Source of the DNA: Nyssa sinensis | Lineage: Eukaryota; Streptophyta; Magnoliopsida; Cornales; Nyssaceae | DNA length: 64,000 bases | Assembly (NCBI GenBank): GCA_008638375.1 | Contig: CM018032.1 | Coordinates: 30,987,751-31,051,750 of the forward strand | Direction: 5' to 3' | In this document: positions 36,807-48,125 of the stretch, one piece after another | Layout: each line of letters opens with the position of its first letter | Numbering within the stretch: position 1 is the stretch's first letter | Notes under the pieces: model-generated | Database searches by the model: none | Told to the model about the DNA's origin: nothing | Seen by the model: only the letters and a program-made list of their open reading frames with translations | Made by a program: the position numbers and the translations under genes

Positions 36807-38437
36807 CCGGGTGCTGGTTACGTTTTAGTTCTCATTTTGAATTATGTAGAACTGTGTCATGTATTTAATAGACTTCCGCTGTTTAATTTATTTAAAAAGA
36901 CTTCCGCTGGATTACTGTAACTGATAAATGACTTCCGCTGTTTATTGTTTTAAATTTTTAGTACATTGCATATTACTACTATGATACAGGAATGGAAAAA
37001 GTAGGGACGGCCTTCGGGTCGGCCCCGCGACACGAGATCCGCATAGGGTGGGTTTTGGGTCGTGACATTATCCATGCACCTAAACAGCCCCAAACCATTT
37101 TCAAATCACATCAAGGTTTTCCCAAAACGGTGTCCGTTCCACTAATGCGGTGGCTCACCCCACGATTCGACACAGTGGCTAGTTATCTCGGTCAGGATCA
37201 GCCGAGTCAACCCACAAGTTGACTCAACGGGGTCTTCTTCTTCCCCTATACCCGAGCACTATAGCTCTGCAACCCTAGCTATAGTTCTTCTTAATTTCGT
37301 GGATTTCTAATGCAATTCGTGCAGTTTGGCTGATCGTACTAGGTCTCTGCATGTTTTAGGAAGGGTTGGGCATCGATTTGGGCATTCAGTTAGAGTTCAA
37401 AAGTTTAGTGAAATGTCTTTAGAGGGTTTCGGTTCTAGGTTTGATTTCTAACCCATTTCAAGGTCATTTTCCATTCAATTTGTTGTGTTGGACTCCTTGA
37501 GTCATGGGGCGTCTAGGCTTGTTCATGCATGCAAGCTTAAGCTTGTTTACATGGATTCGCCATTGTTGGAAAATCGGTACTTCAGTTGAACAATGCTCAT
37601 TCATGAGCCATTGCCTCAGGTTTCTTGTTTTTCCTTCATTTTTCCTCGTGTTTTTCACATTTTAAAACTCAAAAATGGCCACTATGCTAGTTTGGAGGTT
37701 AGCCAAGTTTTTTTTTCCAAGCTTTAACAATGGTGGTTCAAACTTGAACCACTATTTTGGGGTATGCAGGCTTATGTTCTTCTTCTATTTGAATTATGTA
37801 ACACATATATGCAGTTTATATTTACATCAAAATAGAGAATACGCCACAAAGAGAGAAATATGGAAATAAGGATTTACCTTCCTTTACTTGGTGAGTTTTC
37901 TCTCTCTATCAAGCTTCACTCTCTCTCTCTGACTCGTCCTCAACTTCTGCTTCTCTGAATGCCCCCCCCCAAATTTCTTTTTCTTCTTTCCTCCTTTTCT
38001 TTCTCACTTTCTCTCTTAGGTTTCTTTCTCCACTTTCTGATTTTTGCACACGCATCCACACTCCATACGCACATCACATATATATATATATATATACACA
38101 TATATTATATTTTTAAAATAGTGGTTATTTTGGTTATTTTTCTCCCATTCTATCCTTATGTCCCGTTTGGCTGGCGCAATTTTTCATTTTAACTATTTAT
38201 TTAATATTTTCTTTTCTATTACTCTTTTTACGAAACGGTTTCTTCTAATGGTTTCCTATTTTGGTTAGCTTTGGTGTCCAAAGTCTTATGTCGGTTATTA
38301 TTTTTTGTGATTTTCGTAGTTAGCTAATTCGAGTTTTAATAGTATTAAAATGAGGCAAAAATGGCTATATTAATGCATTATATTCCAAAATGAAATCATT
38401 TCATAAATTAATAGGTAGTTGAGTTCAGGGTATTACA

Positions 38438-38574
38438 TCCTTCCCCTTTTGATTTATTTAATTATTTTATTGGCCTATCGTAACCATCGAAAAAATTTTG
38501 ATTAATTTTCTTAATTATTTTTTATGATGTTTCTAATTAATAATTAGCGAACTAATTATTAATAAATCGAGTCA
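38438..38574 (-). mobile_element. Residual internal DNA and polypurine tract of the truncated element
   Basis: TCCTTCCCCTTTT (38438-38450) is AAAAGGGGAAGGA on the minus strand, a polypurine tract abutting the LTR start TGTAATACCC. The remaining about 125 bases are AT-rich (GATTTATTTAATTATT ... AATTATTAATAAATC) and end exactly where the chromovirus pol resumes. The outer end of the insertion was therefore lost or rearranged at this point. Confidence 0.6.
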
Positions 38575-41430
38575 GGAATTCTTTAGTAGAGCGGGATATT
38601 GAGTTCTCTATTGACTTAATTCCTAAAACTAAACCCATTTCCAAAACTCCATATAGAATGGCTCCAACTGAGTTGAAGGAATTGAAACTCCAATTACAAA
38701 AATGGTTAGACAAAGGGTTTATTCGACCTATTATCTCTCCTTAGGGTGCTCCAGTATTATTTGTAAAAAAGAAAGATGGGTCAATGAGATTGTGTATTGA
38801 CTATCGAGAATTGAATAAAGTGACTACCAAGAGCAGGTATCCGCTACCACGGATAGATGATCTTTTTGATTAGTTACAAGGTGCTCAAATATTTTTCAAG
38901 ATTGATTTGAGATCTGGGTATCATTAGTTAAAAGTTAAGACCAAAGATATATGACATTTTGAACAAGGTATGGTCATTTTGAGTTTCTAGTAATGCCATT
39001 TGGGGTGACTAATGCACCTGCAAATTTATGGATATAATGAACAGAGTATTCAAGCCATACTTAGACAATTTTGTCATTGTGTTCATTGATGATATTATGG
39101 TATATTCCAAGAGCTCAACAGAACATGAACAACATTTGAAGATAGTGTTGTGGACACTGAAAGAAAAGAAACTATATGCAAAGTTAAAGAAGTGTGAGTT
39201 TTGGTTGTCTAGCATTACATTTTTTGGGCATGTTATTACGAAAGAAGGTATTTTAGTTGATCCACAAAATATTGAGGCTGTAGTGAATTGGCCAAAACCA
39301 ACAAATGTTCTAGTGGTGCGTAGTTTCATAAAAGAGCTTTGTCAAAGATATCTCCAAACTTGCTATACCATTGACTCAATTAACTCAAAAGAATGTGCCT
39401 TTCGAGTGGACGGTGGAAAGAGAAAGGAGTTTCCAAAGTTTAAAAGATAGATTGGTGACAACTCTAATTTTAACCATTCCATAAGGAACGAGTGGTTTTG
39501 TGATCGATAGCGATGCTTCTCGCAAAAGGTCTTGGATGTGTTTTAATGCAGAATGATAAGGTAATTACTTATGCTTCGTGACAACTATGGCCAAATGAAA
39601 GGAATTATCCTACGTATGACTTGGAGTTGGCAGCAGTGATATTTGCTTTAATGATTTGGCGACATTATCTCTATGGTGCAATATGTGAAATCTTCACTAA
39701 TCACAAGAGTTTGAAATACTTTTTCACACAGAAAGAACTGAATATGAGGTAGAGAAAATGGCTAGAACTTATGAAGGACTATGATTTAAGCATTCAATAT
39801 CATCTGGGCAAAGCTAATGTTATAGCCGATGCATTGAGTAGAAAATCATTAGGTTGTCTTGCTTATCTGATCACCACACAGAAGAGATTGTTGAAAGAAT
39901 TGGACAAGATAGAGATAGAAGTAATAGCACACAATTCGGGAAGTATGCTCGTAAGCCTTACAATTTAGCCTACTATAGTGGAAGAAATAAAAATAGCTCA
40001 ACAAGAAGATGAATCATTTAAGAAAATTTGTGAAGAAGTAAAGAAAGGTCAGAAAGCAAAATTTACTCTTCATGATGATGTTTTGAAGTTTAGAGATCGA
40101 TTATGTGTTCCCAATTCTTCTGAATTAAAGAAGAGGATTCTAGAAGAGGCTCACAATTCTAAGTTTTCAGTTCATCTGGGTACCACAAAGATGTATTGTA
40201 ATTTACGGGTACTTCATTAGTGGCCAGGTATGAAAAGAAACATTGCCGAATTTGTCTCTCATTGCTTAAGTTATCAACAAGTGAAGACTGAACATCAAAG
40301 GCCAACAATATTGCTTTAGCCTCTCGCTATTCCTGAATGGAAGTGGGAGCATATCATGATGGATTTTGTTGTAGGATTGTCAAAATCCTCAAGAGGTAAT
40401 GATGCTATTTGGGTTATTATTGATACATTAACAAGGTCCGCAGATTTTCTTGCTGTGAAGATCTCTCAACCATTGGATAAGCTTGTTATGTTATATATCA
40501 AAGAGATTATCAGGCTTCATGGTACTCTAATTTTTATTATTTTTTATAGAGATTCCAAATTTGTGTCCAAATTTTGGCGAAGTTTACAAAAGACAATGGG
40601 GACAGAATTGAAATTTAGCACAATATTTCATCCTGAAACAGATGGTCAATCTTAAAGAGTAATTCAGATTTTGGAAGATATGCTTCAAGCTTGTGTTTTA
40701 GATTTCAAAGGCAACTGGGAAGATCATTTACCTTTCGTTGAGTTCTCTTATAACAATTGTTTCCACTCAAACATTGGAATACATCCTTATAAAGCATTAT
40801 ATGGAAGAAAGTGTAGATCTCCTGTTTGTTGGACACAGGTGGGGGAAAGAAAATTGTTAGGCCCTGAGATTGTGCAATTAACCACGGATAAGGTTAAATT
40901 GATACAACAAAGACTACAGACTACTAAGAGTGGCCAAAAGAGCTATGCTGATGTTAGAATAAGAGATTTAGAATTTGATGTTGGAGATCGTGTGTTCCTA
41001 AAAGTGTCTCCCCCTAAAGGAGTATTGTAGTTTGGAAAGAAAGGGAAGTTGAGCCCTTGATTTATAGGACCTTTGAAATCTTGAAAAAAGTTAGCCCAGT
41101 GGCGTATTACCTTGCTCTTCCATCGAAATTGGTTAACATACGTAATGTTTTTCATATCTCTATGCTGAGAAAGTACCTCCCTGACCCTAGTCATGTGATA
41201 GAGTGTCAACCATTAGAGGTGCAAGAAGACTTAAACTATACTGAAAAACCAATTTGCATCTTAGATCGTCGAGAACGAGTTTTAAGGAATAAGATTATCC
41301 CGTTAGTAAAAGTTTTATGCAGAATCATTCGGTGGAGAAAGCCATTTGGGAACGAGAGAAAGAAATTCAAGAAAACTATCCTTATTTCTTCGAGACATAA
41401 GGTATGCCAAGTTTGGAGGACCAAACATTT
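38575..41430 (+). pseudogene. Chromovirus pol: reverse transcriptase, RNase H, integrase (decayed)
   Basis: Continuation of the pol fragment ending at 21358. Reverse transcriptase: [30 protein letters not shown] (38766-38820) and catalytic FIDD (39082-39093). RNase H about 39480-39868, ending [19 protein letters not shown]. Integrase: zinc-binding part about 40150-40290, where the last Cys is Tyr (CLSYQQ instead of CLxCQQ). Catalytic core 40356-40680: the first Asp (MMDFVVGLS) is present, the second position reads FYRD (Asp changed to Tyr), and the glutamate after DGQS is a TAA stop. The GPF module (from about 41068) and a chromodomain follow. Many stops and frameshifts. The chromodomain and LTR type place it near the Tekay/Del chromoviruses. 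Confidence 0.88.
41236..41400 (+). pseudogene. Integrase-linked chromodomain, frameshifted
   Basis: YTEKPICILDRRERVLRNKIIPLVKVL is the first half of a chromovirus chromodomain. After about 41320 the expected HSVEKAIWEREKEIQENYPYFF is encoded in a different frame from the preceding part, so a frameshift splits the domain. Such C-terminal chromodomains guide integration to particular chromatin in related elements; this copy cannot. Confidence 0.75.
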
Positions 41431-43555
41431 TAAAAGTAGGGGAGGATGGAATATCCTCGATCTTATTACTTTCTGTCACGACCAGAAACCTACCTTGTGA
41501 GGATTCCTGAATCACGACCGCCACCATCAGGCCCGGGGACCTTAGGGCGAAGGCTCACATAAGTAATAGTATCAGATGGTGGTGCGGCCTGTGTTTGCGG
41601 AAGAGTGAAAATTTTTTTCTTTTCTTTTCTTATTTAAAAATTCCACACATCCGTCTGGTACTGCCACTCATCACAATGATACACATGATTTAACATTCAG
41701 AGCATAATAAAAACATTAAGGATTTTATAATTACAATCATATTCAGTTGCCCCGTGGGGCTTAATACATATTAGTGTACCATCTTACTAATACAAAATTT
41801 ACTACTAAGAGTTCATAGTGCTTAACAATCCTTCCAAAAACAGCCCGACTTATCGTCCTCAAAATTGGTGCTACCGTCAGTCACCCGAAAAGGGGGATCG
41901 GATAAAAATTCGGTAAGCTAATCTAAGCTTGTGAGTAATTCCAACATTTGTCATGAGGTTTCAATTGACAGTGGTTTAGCACATGAGAGTTTATAAAACA
42001 ATCGCTACCAATTGCTCGTATACTTCGAACACAGAATATATGCATTCTTTAAAACATATAGCATGAAACAATTAAAGAATCCAAGCTTAACATGTACTTC
42101 TTCAAACAGAGTATATGAACTTCAAAACATGTAGATGTGCAGAGCGAAAATGAGGGTAAAACCTGCTTCCATTTTCAACATAACATCTTATCACTTTTAT
42201 TAGTGGAATCCGTTTCGAACCAGATTCCCATTTTACTTTACATGGAGATATCCCATGCCTGGGGGATTAGATCCTGCTACCTGGCATTTTACATGTCAAT
42301 TGAGCTCTAAAGAAACCCAAAATCATTTCCATGTCAATTGAGCTCCGAAGAACCCAAAATCATTTTTAGTTCTTATGCACTATTTATCTTGCATTACCTG
42401 TGGCAACAGGAGGTATAAAACATTTGCAAATAGATGTTATTTAAAAGCATTAAAACATGGCTTCCCTGTAGTTGCATTTAAAAACATGTAACATATAACT
42501 TCTTCAATAGAGCTTCAAATACTTGGAATAAGCAAATTCAGAATATTTAAAGAATTTGGCATTTTACTTAGACATGCTAAAACATTTTTTCAAGGAAGAC
42601 TGTAGTAGAAACCATTCATTGAGCATGTCACAATAGGGTTTATAAGAACAGAATATTTTAAAACAGAAACTATGTCATACTGAATTTGATATTCAAATGC
42701 ATCAGACATTTTGAACTTAAAACTTCTTCGAATCCACAGAATTAAATCTCCACTTCAAATACAGGGTTACTCACTTTGGTCCTTAGGGTTAGTGCTAAAA
42801 ATATGCTTTCCCACTTTCCTTGTAGTTCCTAAGAACATTTCATGAATAGACTTATTAACTTCACATCCACTGCAATGTCACCTATTGATGCTTCTTAACT
42901 TATGCTTAGATCGTATTAAATCTTAAAACGATTATGAACATTCCATAAAATTCATATGTACTTAATTTAACTCGCAATCTTAACCTACAACACAATTTAG
43001 TGTGTTAGGAATTAAATTTATTTCAATTTATACTCTTCTGGTAGCTCTATTAATTTTAAGTTTGATTTATTTACTTCACATGTTTACGTGTTGTGTCTTT
43101 CCATATTTTATTTCAAATGTGAACCTTACTACTTAGTTCAGTACATTGGGCAACATTCTAATTTACAGTCACCTATCTTATGTTATTTATCAAATTTTAT
43201 GTCTCTTTATTATAAGGACTTCTTTTGGTCAAATAGACTCTACCATTAAGTCCGGAACGTCAAAGAAAGTTAATTTAGGCTTTCGTGGACTTTCGTTTGG
43301 GTTTAGGGGTATAAGGGGCAAAATGATCATTCTATATTTCTACGTGTCTTTATTTTTCGGGATCCCGTCTCACGATGCGGACCTCACCATTGGACTCAGA
43401 AGGTTCGAGATAGTAAGAATACACTAATAAATTGTCAAATTTGGACATCGGACCATTTCGTCATTATTTAATTTAATTTATTAAATTAATTAAATTAAAT
43501 CATTTTAATATTATATATATATATATATTCGGTGCAAAATATAAACGAGTGAGAA

Positions 43556-43795
43556 TTAGTGGCACAGTGGTTAGCACGTGCCACCCCCTATTAGGTCATT
43601 GGTTAGAGTCCCAGGGTGCGCAACACCCTTTTATTTTTTTGATTTTTATTATACATAATATACATCTATATATATATATATATATTCTTGCCATATTCAT
43701 CACCACAGGACTTGGATGTCCAAGTGGAAAGGAAGGGGGTTCGGGTCTTAGTGGTTTGGGTTCGAGTCACAAGGGCTACAACCCCTTTATTTTTT
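43556..43795 (-). repeat. Paired tRNA-like modules in LTR (copy in 41474-45292)
   Basis: Described as read on the plus strand. Module 1: TGGCACAGTGGTTAGCACG, a near-canonical A-box (43560 on), and B-box-like GGTTAGAGTCCC (43601-43612). Module 2: TGTCCAAGTGG (43717-43727) and canonical GGTTCGAGTC (43759-43768). Each is followed by a T-rich run, and a TA repeat lies between them. The sequence is diverged from the 4286 copy although the layout is kept. Confidence 0.65.
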
Positions 43796-44804
43796 CCTGA
43801 TTTCTTATGGCCAAATGACAGACAGGGCTCAAAAATCAGAATAGGATATTCTATACGTGTATAGGTTATTAATTGGGCTCATAGTCGCGTATCCAAATAG
43901 GTTGGATTAGGGTTTTAAAACCTTTAACCAAAACGGTGCCCTTCCATTTATGCGTTGGCCCTTCCCCCTTTATAACAGGTGTCCGAGTCGACACGCTTAA
44001 CTCAAATCGAGTTGGCGAGTTGACTCATCATCTTCTTCTTTCATTCATTCACTGTTGCCCTAATTTTTGGTTTTTCTCTTTTTTAATTTCATGAAGTTTG
44101 GCTCAATCAAGCCCTACTGTTTTCACTCCTAAATGTTCCTGAGACAATAAGGGTCATTTTGACATTCATTTGAGAGCTCAAATAGGGCTCTATAGTTCGG
44201 TTAAAGGTTTGATAACCAAACCTGTATCTCACTCATTTATGCTCATTTCTCCATTATTTCATGTGTGACTTGGCCTATTTTGTTCCTCTCATCAAGGGGT
44301 TTAATTCCTCATTCCTTAAACTTGGTTTAGGAGCCCATTTTAGAGGTTGGGTTTCAAACCCGAAAGCTGCAACTCCCATTTCTAGGGTTTTCTTTGGGGT
44401 TCAAGGTCGCGACTTAGTGTTTTCAGGGCACTTTGGAAGTCTGTTTGAGGTTCCATTACACCAAAAATGGTTTGGTTCCCATGATTTTAGACCTGCTTCA
44501 AGTAAGGTCCATCCATGGCTGCTCTTCCTGGGTTTGATGTTTTAGACTGTTTTAAGACCAATTTTTCATGCTTGAGTAAGTTTAAATACATCCTAAACAT
44601 CATATGCACGTAAACAAAGCTTAAACAGTTTGTATCCATGCATAAATCTTAGAGAGAGAAAATATAGGATTTTATATTTTCACACATTTTCTCTTGATTC
44701 TCTTCTTCTTCTCCTTATTCTTTTCTTTCTTCTTCCTTAAACTTCCTTGCTTCCTTTTTCTTCTTGTTCTTCCTAAAAAATAAGCATGCAATGCAGGCAC
44801 TTAC

Positions 44805-44812
44805 TTTTAAAG
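44805..44812 (-). promoter_or_regulatory. Putative LTR TATA region
   Basis: TTTTAAAG, read as CTTTAAAA on the LTR strand, beside AAGCAAGCTTCACCGCC; matches the layout at 14719 and 54994 (GCTTTAAAAG next to a GC-rich box and a GA-rich run). Confidence 0.4.
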
Positions 44813-45893
44813 CAAGCTTCACCGCCCTCTCTCTCTCTCTACATGACCTCACAACCCTAAATCTAGCCTCCCTTATCAGCTTCCCTTCCCATCTCATTAA
44901 TTTTACTTTTCCCATTTTAGATTTTGCATTTAAGTGTAGGTTGATATTTGTATATATATGTATATTTTATGTTTACACACTAACTCACACTTGGACACAC
45001 ACACATGCAGCCGACACTCACACACACTATTTCATAGTTCTGCACACACACACACAAATATTTTGTATGTATATGCATTTATATATATATATAATTATTC
45101 TTGTGTACTTATATATACATATATATATATATACATACTTGGCTATATACACACATAATACACCCTCAATGTGTGTATTGCATGTGTCAACATAGACATA
45201 AATTTTTATGTTTATTTATATATTTTTGTGACACACATCAAAACCTCGTAATGCATGCCATATGACCCAATATTTTGGGTCAGGGTATTACACTTTTCTT
45301 ATACTTTATTTTTATATGTGAATCCACTTCAAAAATGATAAAGTATGGATTAGAGTATGCCCTAAACATGATTATGTAATTCAAAATGATGAGTTTACTA
45401 GTATAGATAGTAAGACAACAATTAAAATCTTAGTTGGAGAAATTAGGAACAAAACGATATTTCTAATAGACTTTTAAAATAATTAAGGAGGTAACACATG
45501 ATTAATTATGATAATCCTTGTTTTAAGGTTAAACATAATTAGAACATACTTAGCTAACTTAAACTAGTTTGTGATAGATTATTGGAAGGTTTTTAAAATT
45601 GTTATATCTAAACTAATTATGTTAAATTAGTAACCTTAATACATGATTAGTGAATTAAGTTAATTCTAATTAGGTCAATTAAGGTGTTTAAGTGAGGTAG
45701 ACTTGTTTTAATCCTAAGTTATAACCTAAACCTTATAATTATCCAAATTAATTTTGATTAGAGAAAGGTAAGAAAGACAATTGTTCAAATGGCAAGGGTC
45801 CCACAATTTGAAATATTTAGCTGACCATTGTTGACTATTCTTGAGGAGCTTGTATAAAGATTTGTCTATATATATGTATGTATTATACATATG

Positions 45894-45924
<31 letters not shown>

Positions 45925-47866
45925 CAAACACATACATAAAATGGACAAAAATCAGATTAGTAAGAAAGAAAAAATATAGAACTAATAAAAGCAAGACACT
46001 TCAAATATGTGACAATTCACAAAGTGACACCTAGCCCACATATAGATACATGTTTGTATCTATTATATCTTATAAAATAAATTACAGAGACAAGCAAGAA
46101 GCTCTCTAAAATGTACTGTACAGAATAATAGAGTAAGGAAGAAAGTAGAGAAAACAAGAGAACAAGAAAGAAAAAGAAAGAACCTTAAGGAGGACTAACT
46201 TAGAGATTGAATTCTTGAACAACCAAAGTATGAATTCTGGTCTTAGTCTCTTATTCTTTCATTTAATCAGAAAAGAAATGTCACGACCCGAAACCCACCC
46301 TATGCAGATCTCGTGTTGCGAGGCCGTCCCTACTTTTTCCATTCCTATATCATAGTACTAATATGCAATGTACTAAAAATCTAAAACAATAATCAGCGGA
46401 AGTCTTTTCAATATAAAAATCAGCAGAAGTCTTTCAATACATAATATGGTTCTACAATAATAAAAAATAAGAACTAGACATAACCAGCACCCGTGGGTTG
46501 TGAATACATGGGAGAACTAAAACATAAACTGGTACATTTCCTCAAAATGTCCTCCTATGCTCTCAAACTCCTACTGGGGTCTTGCAGCGTCACTACCTGA
46601 AAAGTGGTAAGTAAGGTGGAATGAGTTACAAAAGCTCAGCAAGTAATTACAGATCTCCGATACTGGTATTGGTGATCATAAAAGAATATGAATCCATGAA
46701 TAAAAATATGATAGCCAATCATATGAAGTAAGATGCTGTAATAGCCAATGAGAACAGTTGCCATAATGGCCAATGGACAGTGGGGTCACAATGTACAATC
46801 AGGAGTAATAGATATAACATCAACATGGAACTCTCAATAATAATATATCAACATGAAATGTACTGCCACAATAAACCGATCACAATCAAATCAATAAAGG
46901 ATGTCTCTCAATATAAGATAAGTCATAAGGGATAGTGTCATTCAACAATCGTAGTCATATTAATCATATAAGAGATGCATTTACACTGTTCAGGGTTCGG
47001 CACGCCCTCGGTCTTTTGAGGCCCGGCATACCCCCCAATGGAAACTCCAATCAAACCAAACTCCAATGTATTGCCAAGTGTCCGTTCACGGACTTGACCC
47101 GTAGGTCTCCAGTAGATCAGAAAGTATCAGATGGATATCGTGACTGAGCACGAATCTGGTACACATAAACATATCATGATCATAGTGATTCTATAAGAGT
47201 ATAAAAATAGAATATCATATATACAGTGGAAACATAATAGTAGGCCTTTCAAGGCATGGTTCAACATGATAACAATGATATAACAGTCAATCAACGTCCA
47301 CAAGATACAACAATATCGCATTGTGGAAAACATTAATATCAGGAACGTTCAAGAGTACAAGTCTGGCCGTAAATAGAATAACTTGGCTTGGAAACACCAC
47401 ATGGAAGAGAAAATGATTTACTAACCTCTAAATGCGGTCCTAAATCAGTATTCTGTGAGTTTGACCTTTCCTTTCGAGTGCCTTATATATCAGTAAACAC
47501 GTCTTAAAATTGATGTTATTCATCAAATTTTATGCCTTGCTATCATAAGTATCTCTATCACTAATTTAGACTCTACCATTGAGTCCAGAATGTCGAAAAA
47601 AATTGGTTTAAGCTTTTGTGGAATCCCATTTAGGTTCGGGTAGCAATAGGGGTATTTTGATCATTTTAGTATTTCTACGGGTCTTTATTTTTTTGGAACC
47701 CTGTCTCATAAAATGGACCTCACCATTGGATTCAAAATGCCCAAGATAGTAAAAGTACACTATTCATTCACTTAAATTGGACTTCGTATTATTTCGCTAT
47801 ATTTAATTTAATTTAATTAATTTAATTTAGTTTGTATATATATATTTGTTCACATAAATCACCACG

Positions 47867-47972
47867 GGCTTGCCTGTCCAATTGGTTACACGCGTCACAC
47901 CCTTTCCCTTGGTTCACGGTTCAATTCCCTAGGGCTACGCCCCTTTTTATTTTTTTCTTGATCTTAGTTAAT

Positions 47973-48013
<41 letters not shown>

Positions 48014-48125
48014 AGGGGTCATATGACCACACGTGAGTCCATGGCTCAATGGTCTGTGTGCTCCATCCCTTCCTTAAGTCCCATGTTCGACTGGCAGAGG
48101 GGCGTAGCCTCTGCGCATTTTTTCT
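47867..48125 (-). repeat. Paired tRNA-like modules in LTR (copy in 46279-49700)
   Basis: Described as read on the plus strand. First module: TGTCCAATTGG (47875-47885) and canonical GGTTCAATTCCC (47918-47929), then CCCCTTTTTATTTTTTT. Second module: TGGCTCAATGG (48042-48052) and GTTCGACTGG (48085-48094), then CGCATTTTTTC. A TA repeat of about 30 bases separates them. Confidence 0.65.
47980..48010. repeat. TA microsatellite
   Basis: About 15 TA repeats separating the two tRNA-like modules. Similar runs sit at the same place or at other LTR positions (9041-9070, 43668-43685, 56918-56947). Confidence 0.9.

Larger units (their letters stand above)
24338..37067 (+). mobile_element. Solo LTR split by a nested element
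   Basis: Pieces 24338-27457 and 36812-37067, together about 3.38 kb, the same length as the LTRs of the element inserted into it. Starts TGTAATATCCCGACCCGGGA, ends GGGTTTTGGGTCGTGACA. Target duplications TTATC (24333-24337 and 37068-37072) are perfect. No primer site follows the end. It contains a CATGCATG-rich block (24521-24556), a GTCGGT core between GT tracts (24817-24822) and a TATA box (25029-25037). Confidence 0.93.
21359..38437 (-). mobile_element. 3' LTR of a truncated minus-strand element, itself split by nested insertions
   Basis: LTR pieces 21359-24337 and 37073-38437, about 4.34 kb in total. Plus-strand ends are TGTCACGACACGGCACCCC and GTTCAGGGTATTACA. The middle is occupied by the solo LTR 24338-37067, with TTATC on both sides. 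Unlike the other isolated LTRs it is not a clean solo: a polypurine tract on the minus strand adjoins its beginning (38438-38450), so it is a 3' LTR with a residue of internal DNA. No 5 bp target duplication is found around it. Confidence 0.8.
41474..45292 (-). mobile_element. Solo LTR (3819 bp) with tRNA-like modules
   Basis: Bounded by TGTCACGACCAGAAACC and GGGTCAGGGTATTACA. Flanks are CTTTC (41469-41473) and CTTTT (45293-45297), a target duplication with one C/T transition. It contains the best-preserved A-boxes of the paired tRNA-like modules, a GCCGAC core in CA repeats (45010-45015), TTTTAAAG (44805-44812) and a CACCGCC box beside it. Confidence 0.9.

Noticed and set aside
38445..38574. 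MITE with imperfect terminal repeats (TGATTTATTTAATTATT / AATTATTAATAAATC)
   Set aside because: Arms match poorly and the segment is better explained as leftover interior next to a polypurine tract.
44764..45195. 143-codon ORF in the LTR promoter region
   Set aside because: Runs through CT, CA and TA repeats, is not open in related LTRs, and has no domain.
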